From NCBI GenBank assembly GCA_025451375.1, contig JANWKL010000153.1:1-34699 (forward strand): DNA of 34,699 nucleotides, read 5' to 3'. Source of the stretch: Steroidobacteraceae bacterium (GTDB lineage Bacteria; Pseudomonadota; Gammaproteobacteria; Steroidobacterales; Steroidobacteraceae). Shown piece by piece: positions 1-9,003 of this stretch. Both the position numbers and the translations under genes were made by a program. A model generated the notes under the pieces. The model was given only the letters and a program-made list of their open reading frames with translations. It was not told the origin of the DNA and searched no databases. How positions within the stretch are numbered: the first letter of the stretch is position 1; each line of letters starts with the position of its first letter.

Positions 1-279
<279 letters not shown>

Positions 280-300
280 AGGGCCGCGACGAGTTTCACG

Positions 301-1962
301 GTGAGCGAGGCAACCGTTGACTACGTGATCGTCGGCGCAGGCTCCGCCGGCTGCGTGCTCGCGGATCGCCTGAGCGAGGACGGGCGGGACAGTGTGCTCC
401 TGCTCGAGTACGGGGGCTCGGATCGTTCCTTGTGGATCCAGATGCCGACCGCGCTGTCGGTGCCGATGAACATGCCCCGCTACGACTGGCGCTACTTCAC
501 GCAAAGCGAGCCAAACCTGAATGGCCGGCGCCTGCACACTCCGCGCGGCAAGGTTCTCGGGGGCTCCTCCTCGATCAACGGTCTGGTGTACGTGCGCGGC
601 AACCCGCTGGATTACGAGCGCTGGGTGGCCGAGGGCGCGAGCGGCTGGGGGTATCACGACGTGCTGCCGTATTTCCGCCGCGCGGAAAAGCGCGCCGCGG
701 GAGCTGACGATTACCGCGGCGGCGACGGCAAGCTCGAAACGCGCCGAGGTTTGCTCACCAATCCGCTGCACGAAGCGTGGCTTGAGGCCGGACGCGAAGC
801 AGGCTACCCGCGGACGGCCGATATGAACGGCTTTCAGCAGGAAGGCTTCGGGTACATGGACATGACGGTGGGGGGCGGCCGGCGCTGCAGCGCCGCCAAC
901 GCCTATCTGCGGCCGGCGCTGCGCCGGCGCAATCTGGAGGTGCGCACGCATGCCCTTGCCACGCGCATCCTGTTCGAGGGCCGGCGTGCGGTTGGCGTGC
1001 GCTACTGGCGCGGCGGGCAGCTCTTTGACGTGCGCGTGCGGCGCGAAGTCATCGTGTGCGCAGGTTCCATCAACTCCCCGCAGCTGCTGAAACTTTCCGG
1101 CATCGGACCTTCACAGGAGCTGGGCGAACACGGCATCGCGGTCGTCCACGAACTTCCCGGCGTCGGTGAAAACCTGCAGGACCACCTCGAGTTCTACTTC
1201 CAGGTGGCGTGCCGCGAGCCCATCACCCTGTATAGCGAAATGTCGACGTTGCGCCGGGCCCTGATCGGTGTGAACTGGCTGCTGACGCACAAGGGTCTGG
1301 GCGCCACCAATCATTTCGAGACCGGCGGCTTCATCCGCAGTCGCGCCGGAGTGCGCTACCCGGACATCCAGTTTCATTTCCTGCCGATGGCCGTGAGCTA
1401 CGACGGTTCGTCGCTGGCGCACGAGCATGGCTTCCAGGCACACGTGGGACCGCTGCGCTCGTTGAGCCAGGGCTGGGTGCGGCTGGCATCCGCGCAGGCG
1501 CTCGATAAGCCGCTGATCCTCTTCAACTACATGTCCCGTCCCGAAGACTGGCAGGAGATGCGCGCCTGCGTGCGCCTGACGCGCGAGATTTTCGCGCAGC
1601 GGGCCTTCGAGCGTTATCGCGGCCGCGAGATCCAGCCGGGAGAGGCGGTGCAGACGGATGCGCAGATTGATGCCTTTATCCGCGCCAAGGCTGAAAGTGC
1701 CTTCCATCCGTCCTGCTCCTGCCGCATGGGCAACGCTGCAGACCGGCGCGCGGTCGTCGATCCCGCCACGCGCGTCATTGGCCTGGACGCACTGCGGATC
1801 GTCGACTCCTCGATCATGCCCTCGATCACGACCGGCAATCTCAACGCCCCGACCATCATGCTGGCGGAGAAAGCCGCCGACCACATCCGGGGAGTCACAC
1901 CGCTGGCGCGTGCGAGCGCGCCGTATTACGTCGCGACTGACTGGGAGCGGGCGCAGCGTTAG
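301..1962 (+). CDS. betA: choline dehydrogenase (GMC oxidoreductase)
   Basis: An FAD-dependent enzyme that oxidises choline to betaine aldehyde, and can go on to glycine betaine, passing electrons to the membrane-bound respiratory chain. The 553-residue product is the usual BetA length (about 556 in E. coli). The N-terminal dinucleotide-binding motif GAGSAG is at residues 12-17, with the FAD-ribose acidic residue in LLLEYGG. The GMC signatures RGKVLGGSSSINGLVYVRG and GSINSPQLLKLSGIG follow. The catalytic His is His469 in FHPSCSCRMG, with the partner Asn in GNLNAPTIM. Sequence runs such as HELPGVGENLQDHLE and HFLPMA match BetA rather than other GMC enzymes. The start is a GTG with only a weak GA-rich site upstream. 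The gene follows betB by 21 bases, so the two are likely co-transcribed, and it converges with the sulfotransferase gene 6 bases beyond its stop. Confidence 0.93.
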   Translation: MSEATVDYVIVGAGSAGCVLADRLSEDGRDSVLLLEYGGSDRSLWIQMPTALSVPMNMPRYDWRYFTQSEPNLNGRRLHTPRGKVLGGSSSINGLVYVRGNPLDYERWVAEGASGWGYHDVLPYFRRAEKRAAGADDYRGGDGKLETRRGLLTNPLHEAWLEAGREAGYPRTADMNGFQQEGFGYMDMTVGGGRRCSAANAYLRPALRRRNLEVRTHALATRILFEGRRAVGVRYWRGGQLFDVRVRREVIVCAGSINSPQLLKLSGIGPSQELGEHGIAVVHELPGVGENLQDHLEFYFQVACREPITLYSEMSTLRRALIGVNWLLTHKGLGATNHFETGGFIRSRAGVRYPDIQFHFLPMAVSYDGSSLAHEHGFQAHVGPLRSLSQGWVRLASAQALDKPLILFNYMSRPEDWQEMRACVRLTREIFAQRAFERYRGREIQPGEAVQTDAQIDAFIRAKAESAFHPSCSCRMGNAADRRAVVDPATRVIGLDALRIVDSSIMPSITTGNLNAPTIMLAEKAADHIRGVTPLARASAPYYVATDWERAQR

Positions 1963-1968
1963 TGAGTC

Positions 1969-3984
1969 TCAGTCCCGGTAGCGCGTCAGCGCGTCCCCGA
2001 GCGCTTCGCGCAGCGCGCCGAGCCACGGCTCGTAGTGGCGCCACTGGTCGAGGCCTTCGCGATACAGCGGCTGACGGACCTGCTCGGAGCTGGCGGTGCG
2101 CACGCTGCGCTCGGTCTTGTAAAACTCGATACAGGCCGGTTCAAACTCGAGGCCGCAGTAGTCGAGCAGGCGGCGCACGTTCCCCGGGAGGTCATCGACC
2201 AGGTCCTCGTGCTGTATCCGCAGCACCCGCCCCGGCAGCACGGCATTCCAGTGCCGCATGAGTTCGAGATAAGTGCGGTAGTAGCGCGCGATGTCTTCGA
2301 TGCTGTAGGTGAATTCCTGCCCACTCGCGAACAGCTGCTTGAGATTGCCGAAACAACAGGCCATCGGCTCGCGCCGGGCGTCGATGATCTTCGCGTTGGG
2401 CAACATCAGGTGAATAAGCCCGATGTGGCGGAAGTTATTGGGCATCTTGTCGATGAAGTGCGCTTTGCCGCTGCGAAAGACGCGCGTGTCGCTAAGATAC
2501 TTCTCGCCGAGGCGGCGATAGTCCGCAGCCGTCATGTCCGCCAGCACCGCCGGATAGCGCGGGTTGTCGGGGTCCGGGTCGCGGCCCGCAAGGTCCACCA
2601 CCAGACGCGGGATATCAGCGAGCTCCTGCGTGCCTTCGACCGCGGAATGTGACGCCAGGATCTGCTCGATGAGCGTCGAGCCGGAGCGCGGCAGACCCAC
2701 GATGAATATCGGGTCGGCGGCGGGCGCTCCGCCATCCCGGTTACGGGCGAACAGCTGCGGTGTGCAGACCCCGATCTGCAGGCGGGTGTTGCGTTCGAAG
2801 ACTTCCGGGCGGTAGCGACTCTCGGAGCGTTTGAGTGCGTTGCCGCGGACGTAGTACTCGAAGGACGTCGCATATTGCTCCTGGTCCTCGAGTGCCTTAC
2901 CGAGTGCAAAGCACAGCTGGTAGCGGTCAGTCACCGATGTCGATGCGGCTGATTCCGCGGCGCGCATTTGCTCTAACTCCCGGTCCGCGAACCGGTAGGT
3001 CTTGAGATTCGCCAGACTCCACCAGGCGTCGCCGTACCCGGCGCGCGCCGCCGCCGCCGCGTGATACGCGGCGATGGCCTCCTCGCGCCTGCCTAGGGTC
3101 TTGAGGGTGTGAGCGATCGACAGATGCAGCTCAGCGGGCTGCAGCGCGCCGGGCAGCAACTCCCGGTACAGTTCGATGGCGCGTTCGTGCTGGCCAAGGC
3201 CCACACATGTCATCGCATGGAGTGTGCGATAGCTGCGATCGGCAGGGTCCGCGGCGAGTAGTTTTTCTGCTTGCTCCCGTGCTTGTTTGTACAGGTGGCG
3301 TTTGACGAGCACCTGCGCGTAGTCGAACCGGGCAGGGTGATAGTCGGGCGCCACGTCGAGCACCGCCTCGAGCAACAGTTGCGCGTCGTCGAGCACGTCA
3401 CGCTCGATGCCGATGCGCGCGAGCAGACGCATGGCTTCGACATGGTGGCCGTGGCTGAGCAGGAAAGCGCGAATCACGTGCTCGGCCGCCGTCAATTCAC
3501 CGTCCGAGAATAGTGCGCTCGCCGTGACGACCTCCCGCGGGAGCTTTTTCAACGTCGCCACATGCGCGGCCGCTTCCGCAGCGTTCGCCGCCTGCCCGGT
3601 CATGCGGTACAGGCCTTCGAGCATGCTCCAGCTCGCCGGCAGCGCCGGGTTGATCCGTACAGCGCGCAGGAAGGCATCAATGGCCGCCGCAGCCTGCTTC
3701 AGCGCCACATGACAGTGCCCTCGCTCCTGGTACAGGCGGCTGAAGCGCGCATGCAGCTTTTCAAGCGCGTCGAGCGTGACCAGCGCTGCCGGGATGTCGC
3801 CGAGGTGACGTTGCGCAAGCGCGCGCAGGTAGAGGACGTCGCGATTCTCCGGCACCACGAGCAGCAGCGCCTCGGCCGCCCGCAGGCCCGCGGTGAACCG
3901 CCGCTCCGTTACGAGTCCGCGTATGCGCCGAACCTCAAGTTCCACCGGCGAGGGATGGCTCATGGCCGGGGCAGTATCAGACAC
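1969..3984 (-). CDS. TPR-repeat sulfotransferase (PF13469-type), copy A
   Basis: A predicted cytoplasmic PAPS-dependent sulfotransferase fused to an N-terminal helical-repeat domain; the acceptor is unknown. Of 671 residues, about 15-400 form tetratricopeptide-like repeats (clear units such as EEAIAAYHAAAAARAGYGDAWW). The sulfotransferase domain covers about 425-665. The 5'-phosphosulfate loop is GLPRSGSTLIEQILASH at about 430-446, with an acidic residue (Glu454) after it, where tyrosylprotein sulfotransferases have their catalytic base. The 3'-phosphate region is KIIDARREPMACCF at 532-545. No signal peptide is seen. The GTG at 3984 is used as start; an ATG at 3963 is an alternative and neither has a strong ribosome site. 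It lies 52 bases downstream of a TonB-dependent receptor, so probable co-transcription. The sulfotransferase half is very similar to that of the product of 17276-19339. Confidence 0.85.
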   Translation of the reverse strand: MSDTAPAMSHPSPVELEVRRIRGLVTERRFTAGLRAAEALLLVVPENRDVLYLRALAQRHLGDIPAALVTLDALEKLHARFSRLYQERGHCHVALKQAAAAIDAFLRAVRINPALPASWSMLEGLYRMTGQAANAAEAAAHVATLKKLPREVVTASALFSDGELTAAEHVIRAFLLSHGHHVEAMRLLARIGIERDVLDDAQLLLEAVLDVAPDYHPARFDYAQVLVKRHLYKQAREQAEKLLAADPADRSYRTLHAMTCVGLGQHERAIELYRELLPGALQPAELHLSIAHTLKTLGRREEAIAAYHAAAAARAGYGDAWWSLANLKTYRFADRELEQMRAAESAASTSVTDRYQLCFALGKALEDQEQYATSFEYYVRGNALKRSESRYRPEVFERNTRLQIGVCTPQLFARNRDGGAPAADPIFIVGLPRSGSTLIEQILASHSAVEGTQELADIPRLVVDLAGRDPDPDNPRYPAVLADMTAADYRRLGEKYLSDTRVFRSGKAHFIDKMPNNFRHIGLIHLMLPNAKIIDARREPMACCFGNLKQLFASGQEFTYSIEDIARYYRTYLELMRHWNAVLPGRVLRIQHEDLVDDLPGNVRRLLDYCGLEFEPACIEFYKTERSVRTASSEQVRQPLYREGLDQWRHYEPWLGALREALGDALTRYRD

Positions 3985-4036
3985 CGGGGCCCCAACGCAA
4001 GGCGCGCTTGAGCTCAGCTCGCCCGAAGTTCAGGCC

Positions 4037-6778
4037 TCAAAATTTGTAGCCGAACGACATGCTGAGCACCCGCGGCCGTAGCGGCGTCTGCGCGACGATG
4101 AACTGGTCGGTGCTGACGAAGGTACTGGCGTTCGAATTGCTCACGTTTTGGCCGGAAACAATCACGTACCACGGATCCTTCGTAACGCCGAAGGAGGCGT
4201 CATAAGTGGTGTAAGCCGGATTCTCGAACCGCAACCGCGAGGTCGTGAGGCCTGATACGGCGAACGAAGGATTCGAGCCCGCCTGGGTATATGAATGGCC
4301 GCTGTGGCTGGCGCTGAATTGCACGAACGGCAGGTAGTCCCCGAAGCTCCACTCGTAGCGCGCGCGCAGGCTGAACTGCAGTGGCGGCGCATTGGCGCTC
4401 GGGGCACCGACCGGACCGTACGGGTTTTGGATCGGCGCGCAGCTGGCGATGCCGCTGGGGCAAGCTTGCGTGATCTGCTTGCCGAAGTTGTTGCTGGCGG
4501 GATTGTTGTCGATCAGCACCGGCGAATTCGTCTGCCGGCTCTGATTCCAGGAGGCCGCACCCTGCAGCGTCAGGCCGCTGACAACCCGGGCGATCACCGA
4601 GGTCTCGATACCCTTGATGAGGAAATCCTGACCGTTGGTGTCGTAGAAGATGTTGCCGACTACGCCGGGGTCGAAGAACGGCACCTGGACGTTGTCCCAG
4701 TTCTCCCGGTAGATAGCCCCGTTCCACTGCAGGCGGTGATCAAGAAATTCCGTCTTCCAGCCGATTTCGTTGTTCGTCAACCGGTCGGAAAAATACGCGG
4801 AGGCCAGCAGGTACTGCGGCACTCCGTCGGTTCCCAGGGCCTTCGCCGAACCGCCGTTCTGGTTGAAGCCGCCGGGGCGGAAGCCCTGCGAAAAGGTGTA
4901 GTACACCATGGCATCCGGTGTGACGTGCCAAGTGAGGTTGCCGCGGCTCTTGAAGCCGGACTCGGTGTCGCGCAGATTCGCCGCGTCGAGGTTGAACGAG
5001 AACCCTGCAGCGTGGCATCCGGCGGCTTGCACACCGTCCTCAAAGCAGCCGAAGCTCGACAGCACGCTACCCGCCATGGAGTTCTTGAACTGAAAGTGGC
5101 GGGTGCCCACCGTGGCCGTCAGCACCTTCGGTATCAGGTCGTAGTCGAGCGACACGAAAAAAGCCGTCTGCTTGGTGTCGCGCACCTGGTCCTGATAGAA
5201 GGAGATGGGGGCCGGATGAATGCCGGGATTCACCACCGTCGATCCGGGGAACGTGCCTACGTCCGAGAAGCAGCCGGAATTTCCCGGCGTTCCGGGTGCG
5301 CCGCTGGCGGTGCACGATGGCACGCTCTTGTAACCCCAGCCGGTCTGGTCGAAGAGCTTGTTGTCCTCGTAGTACGCGCCGGCGATCGCGCGCAGACGCC
5401 ACTCATCCGGTGTGCTGAGGCGAAACTCGTGTTGCTGGTGGGTGTTGCGCTCGACCGAGTGCCAGATGACGCTCGGCGAGAAGCAGGTTGACTTCAGATT
5501 CGTGTCGCCCGCGCCGCCGTTCAAGCCCTCCAGGAAGCCCCCCGTCCCCGGCCCGTAGCACTGATAGTAGTCGGCATAGAAGCCGCGGGAGTAATTGGTG
5601 TAGTCGCCGATCTGATCGACATTGCGCACCAGATAGCCGCCGGTATAGACCGCTTTCAGATCGCCGAACTTGCCGTTCACCGTCCACGCGGTGCTCTCGA
5701 ATCTGTCTTTGTTGTAGGCCTTGTTGAAGAGCGTGACTTCGAGCGGCTGCAGCGGCGCGCCATCCGAGGCATTGGGCTGCTGGTAGAACACGCCCCGCGT
5801 GTCCATGTCCTGGTACGACTGGGTGATCAGCGCGTCCCAGTCATCATTGAACTTGTACAGTGCCTCGACGCGAAACCCCTGGTACGTGACCGGGTTGATG
5901 GCCCTGCCGGCCAGGCTGCCGTTACTGATCACCGGGCTGCCGGGTGGCACGCCAAAGGCGGTCGCTGAATTGCCCGCGCCGGAACACACGCCGTTCACCG
6001 GCGTGCCGCTGGCGCAGCCGGTCGCATAGTTCGCGTAATGGATCCCGATGTCGCTGGCGCTGCGCGTGAAGGTCGCCGGCACGTTGTCGATGTAGCCGCC
6101 ACGCCGGTCGCTGTAGACCACGCCACGCACGGCCATGGCGCCGGGGATCAGCGGCAGGTTCAGCACCGCAGTCAGCGCGGTATTCGGATCCCCGTGAGCG
6201 GTCACCCCGTACTCGGCCTTGGCGCTTCCCTCGGCGACGTCGAGTTTCGGTTCGTTGGTGATGTAGCGGATCACGCCAGCCTCGGCGCCCGCACCGAACA
6301 GCGTTCCCTGCGGACCTTCGAGAACCTCGATGCGATTCAGATCGGCGGCGTAGATGTCGAGATTGCGACCCGGGAGTTGACCGGATTGATTGTCCAGATA
6401 GATCGCGACGTTCGGCCACACGCCCGTGGAGCCGCTGCCCTGGCTCGGCTGCGTGCCGGCGCTCAGCCCCCGCATGAAGACCTCGTTCTGGCCGGGCCCG
6501 TTGCTCGCCGAGGTAACGTTCGGCAGAAATTTGATGTAGTCGTCGAGCGTCGAGACGTTGAGCTGCTGCAGGGACTGCGCCGTAAAGGCCTGCATGGAGA
6601 TCGGCACGTCCTGCATGTTCTGCGAGCGGCGCTGTGCCGTAACGACGATTTCGCTGAGCGTGTCGGCAGCCGGACTCGGGCCGGCATTGGACGTGTCAGC
6701 CGGCGCGTCCGCAGCGGTCGCGGCGAACGATGCGCTGCCGAGGATCGCCGCCACCGCATAGGAGATCTTCGAGTTCAT
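4037..6778 (-). CDS. TonB-dependent outer-membrane receptor, copy A
   Basis: A 913-residue beta-barrel transporter that would take up a scarce ligand across the outer membrane with energy from TonB-ExbB-ExbD. Residues 1-23 are a signal peptide (charged start, AVAAILGSASFAATA core). A TonB-box-like stretch EIVVTAQRR is at about 43-51. The plug domain includes FMRGL, YLDNQ and the signature VLEGPQGTLFGAGAEAGVIRYITN. Barrel motifs include FSQGFRPGGFN, and the last residue is Phe (FGYKF), the usual outer-membrane insertion signal. A good Shine-Dalgarno AAGGGA lies 8 bases before the ATG. A Tyr-rich segment with two close cysteines nearby lies at about residues 392-408. It follows an AraC-type regulator by 20 bases and precedes a sulfotransferase. 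The ligand cannot be told from sequence; the family also includes receptors for siderophores, glycans and other organics. Confidence 0.92.
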   Translation of the reverse strand: MNSKISYAVAAILGSASFAATAADAPADTSNAGPSPAADTLSEIVVTAQRRSQNMQDVPISMQAFTAQSLQQLNVSTLDDYIKFLPNVTSASNGPGQNEVFMRGLSAGTQPSQGSGSTGVWPNVAIYLDNQSGQLPGRNLDIYAADLNRIEVLEGPQGTLFGAGAEAGVIRYITNEPKLDVAEGSAKAEYGVTAHGDPNTALTAVLNLPLIPGAMAVRGVVYSDRRGGYIDNVPATFTRSASDIGIHYANYATGCASGTPVNGVCSGAGNSATAFGVPPGSPVISNGSLAGRAINPVTYQGFRVEALYKFNDDWDALITQSYQDMDTRGVFYQQPNASDGAPLQPLEVTLFNKAYNKDRFESTAWTVNGKFGDLKAVYTGGYLVRNVDQIGDYTNYSRGFYADYYQCYGPGTGGFLEGLNGGAGDTNLKSTCFSPSVIWHSVERNTHQQHEFRLSTPDEWRLRAIAGAYYEDNKLFDQTGWGYKSVPSCTASGAPGTPGNSGCFSDVGTFPGSTVVNPGIHPAPISFYQDQVRDTKQTAFFVSLDYDLIPKVLTATVGTRHFQFKNSMAGSVLSSFGCFEDGVQAAGCHAAGFSFNLDAANLRDTESGFKSRGNLTWHVTPDAMVYYTFSQGFRPGGFNQNGGSAKALGTDGVPQYLLASAYFSDRLTNNEIGWKTEFLDHRLQWNGAIYRENWDNVQVPFFDPGVVGNIFYDTNGQDFLIKGIETSVIARVVSGLTLQGAASWNQSRQTNSPVLIDNNPASNNFGKQITQACPSGIASCAPIQNPYGPVGAPSANAPPLQFSLRARYEWSFGDYLPFVQFSASHSGHSYTQAGSNPSFAVSGLTTSRLRFENPAYTTYDASFGVTKDPWYVIVSGQNVSNSNASTFVSTDQFIVAQTPLRPRVLSMSFGYKF

Positions 6779-6783
6779 TGCTT

Positions 6784-6793
6784 GATCCCTTTA
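6784..6793 (-). promoter_or_regulatory. ribosome binding site of TonB-dependent receptor A
   Basis: On the minus strand the sequence TAAAGGGATC precedes the ATG at 6778, with AAGGGA about 8 bases from the start. It lies inside the 20-base gap after the regulator gene. The receptor can therefore be translated on its own from a message that also carries the regulator. Confidence 0.6.
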
Positions 6794-6798
6794 ATCAA

Positions 6799-7863
6799 TC
6801 AGTCGAATCCGCGGGCACCCGCCGCGTCGCCGTTCGCCCGCCGCTGCGGCCGCAGCCGGTGGGTCGAGGGCGCACGACCGTAGGCGTCCTTGAACTGCCG
6901 CGAGAAATGCGCGCAGTCCGCAAACCCTGCCTCATTGGCAATGTCGGTAACCGAGCGATCGGTGTTGACGATCAGCCAGTTGGCGTAGCGCATGCGCAGC
7001 TGTCGGTAAAGCGAGGCGGGCCCGGTGCCGGTGTGTTTGCGACACAGGCGCTCCAGCTGCCGCGCCGAGACGCCCAGCTCGGCGGCGACTGCCGCAACCG
7101 TGATCGGGCGCGCCAGATTCTGTTCCATGAGCAAGAGCGCCCGGCGCACGCGCGGCTCCGTCACGTCCGCCGCCAGCGGCGGGTGCGGCTGCGCTTCGTT
7201 TCCCGAGCGTGGACGGTCGAACAACAACACCTGGCTCGCCTTGGTTGCGGCCGCACTTCCCAGGTGTTGTCCAATCAGACAGGTAGCCAGCGCCGCAGCG
7301 CCGGCGCCGCCGGCGCAAGTGATGCGCGCGCCGTCGGTGAGAAACAGCCGGTCCGCGATGACTTCCTGGCCCGGAAACTCGCGACGAAAATCCTGATAGT
7401 GGTACCAGCTCACGCACGAGCGCCGGCCCTTCATGAGTCCGGCCCGGCACAGGATGAAGCTCCCGGTGCAAATGCCGATCATCGGCACGTGCGTCGCGCC
7501 AACCTCGCGCAGGTAGCGCAGCGTCGCCTCGTCGATCTGGGGTCCGGCATGGAGGATGCCGCCGATCACCACCACGTAGTCGAGGCAGTCCGGCGCCAGC
7601 AACCCGCTGGTTGGCCCGAGCATCACGCCACAGCTGGCCGCTATCGGGTCGGGTCGGCTCGCCATGATCGACCATTGGACGTGCAGCGGGCGGCTGCGAT
7701 CGCCTTCGTCGGCGGCCAGCCGCAGGTGATCGATGAAGACGCCGAACGCGGAAAGTGTGAAGTGCTGAGCCAGGATCACGCCGACGCGCAGCGACGGGCG
7801 GGCGTCACGCTCGCCCGGGATGACCGGATGCATGTTTGAGTGGAGCATTGAACGCGCACTCAA
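6799..7863 (-). CDS. AraC-family regulator with N-terminal GATase1-like domain (GlxA/GbdR type)
   Basis: A 354-residue transcription factor. Residues about 25-215 form a DJ-1/PfpI (class I amidotransferase-like) sensor domain. The nucleophile-elbow-like segment is GICTGSFILCRAGL around Cys132. Residues about 235-340 carry the AraC DNA-binding domain with two helix-turn-helix units: ITVAAVAAELGVSARQLERL, and SVTDIANEAGFADCAHFSRQF with the conserved Phe-Lys-x-x-x-Gly-x-x-Pro end. The family includes GbdR, the glycine betaine/dimethylglycine regulator of Pseudomonas, so control of choline/betaine genes or of the next receptor is plausible but unproven. The start is uncertain. The longest reading begins at TTG 7863 with AGGGGA about 11 bases upstream; ATG codons at 7848 and 7833 are alternatives. 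The stop is 20 bases before the receptor start, which suggests one transcript. Confidence 0.88.
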   Translation of the reverse strand: MSARSMLHSNMHPVIPGERDARPSLRVGVILAQHFTLSAFGVFIDHLRLAADEGDRSRPLHVQWSIMASRPDPIAASCGVMLGPTSGLLAPDCLDYVVVIGGILHAGPQIDEATLRYLREVGATHVPMIGICTGSFILCRAGLMKGRRSCVSWYHYQDFRREFPGQEVIADRLFLTDGARITCAGGAGAAALATCLIGQHLGSAAATKASQVLLFDRPRSGNEAQPHPPLAADVTEPRVRRALLLMEQNLARPITVAAVAAELGVSARQLERLCRKHTGTGPASLYRQLRMRYANWLIVNTDRSVTDIANEAGFADCAHFSRQFKDAYGRAPSTHRLRPQRRANGDAAGARGFD

Positions 7864-8065
7864 TGGTTATCGTTCCCCTGACGCGGCTATATTCCATCAA
7901 GGCCGCGGGAGACGCAAGACAGGCAATCTGTTGCCAGAAAAATACAGCTAGAGCAATCACATACGAGTAAATCGCGTCGGTCGGAGCCAGATCCAGTCCT
8001 GCACAAGGCCATTGAATGAACGTTCAGAGAGTCCGCGCATGGAAGATCCGGCCAAGGGCGAGGGG
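7864..8065. other. intergenic region upstream of the AraC-type regulator
   Basis: A 202-base gap between the pirin stop and the regulator start, both on the minus strand. It is less GC-rich than its surroundings. It contains an imperfect inverted repeat, CGCGGC at 7882-7887 and GCCGCG at 7902-7907, close to the regulator start, which could be an operator or a structured leader. A TATAGC hexamer on the minus strand lies between the repeat arms, but the only upstream TTG hexamer is badly spaced. I do not call a promoter. No gene is visible here. Confidence 0.4.
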
Positions 8066-8992
8066 TCAGGTCGAAGCGGGCTTCGCGGCGTCGGCGCGCA
8101 GATGCAAGCCCGCCGGGTCCGGCGCCACCAGCGGCGCCGAGGGACTGCCATGGACACTGCCGAAGCGCTGCCCGGCGTTCCACTCGTGCGTTGCCTGCTG
8201 GATTTCCGCGGGCGTGCGCGCCACGAAGTTCCACCACAGGAGAATTTCCTCACGGAACGGCGTTCCGCCGATCACGATCAGCCGCGCTGCGCTATCGCAG
8301 CTGATGTCGATTGAGTCGCGTCCCGGGCCGACATAAAGAAGCGTCCCGGGCGCCAGGGTCTCGCCGGCGACCTGCGCCTCGCCCTCGAGCACCAGTGCCG
8401 CATGTTCAAAGGAGTTGCTCACCGGGAGCGCAAGGCGTCCGGGTCTCTTGGCCAGGAGGTCGAGGCCGACCAGCGGCGAGAAGACTTCAGCGGGGGACGT
8501 GTGCCCGAACACGCTGCCGGCAAGTACGCGGACACTGAACCCTCCGGACTCGATCAGCGGCAGCTGCGGGTGGTTGCGGAAGGACGGCGCGCGGTGGCGC
8601 TCTGCGTCCGGAAGCGCGATCCACAGCTGCACGGCGTGCAGACGGCTGGTGCTCCCGGATGGCTTGCCGTGCGCCGGCGGGACGCTGTCTTCGGAGTGGG
8701 AGATCCCGCTTCCGGCCGTCATGAGGTTCACCTGGCCCGGGGTAATGACTTCTTCATTCCCCAGGCTGTCGCGGTGAACCACGGCGCCCTCGATCAGCCA
8801 GGTGAAGGTCTGCAGGCCGATGTGCGGATGCGGTCCGACCCGCAGCCCGTCTCCGGGCGGAAAGTCCAAGGGTCCCGCGTGATCCAGAAAACACCAGGCG
8901 CCCACCATGCGCCGCCGCGTGTTGGGCAGGGCGCGCCGGATGGTGAGCCCGCCGCCGATGGTGCTCGATCGCGCTTCGATCCGTTCAGTCAC
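8066..8992 (-). CDS. pirin family protein (bicupin)
   Basis: A 308-residue cytoplasmic two-cupin protein. The N-terminal cupin carries the pirin metal site: His55 and His57 in GPHPHIGLQTF, then His99 and Glu101 in AGSGISHSED. The pirin landmarks LDHAGPLDFPPGDG and FNYHP-like FRNHPQLPL/GFSVRVLAG are in order. The C-terminal cupin includes a pirin-typical GGTPFREEI. Bacterial pirins bind a non-haem metal; some oxidise flavonoids such as quercetin, others have regulatory or redox roles, so the activity here is open. The start is a GTG with AAAGGA 6 bases upstream. It is the third gene of a compact minus-strand unit after TMEM175 and OsmC (11-base gap). Confidence 0.92.
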   Translation of the reverse strand: MTERIEARSSTIGGGLTIRRALPNTRRRMVGAWCFLDHAGPLDFPPGDGLRVGPHPHIGLQTFTWLIEGAVVHRDSLGNEEVITPGQVNLMTAGSGISHSEDSVPPAHGKPSGSTSRLHAVQLWIALPDAERHRAPSFRNHPQLPLIESGGFSVRVLAGSVFGHTSPAEVFSPLVGLDLLAKRPGRLALPVSNSFEHAALVLEGEAQVAGETLAPGTLLYVGPGRDSIDISCDSAARLIVIGGTPFREEILLWWNFVARTPAEIQQATHEWNAGQRFGSVHGSPSAPLVAPDPAGLHLRADAAKPAST

Positions 8993-9003
8993 GGCGTGTC
9001 CTT

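Noticed and set aside
4295-5491. A 398-codon plus-strand frame opposite receptor A
   Set aside because: Antisense shadow of a receptor with complete signal peptide, plug and barrel motifs.
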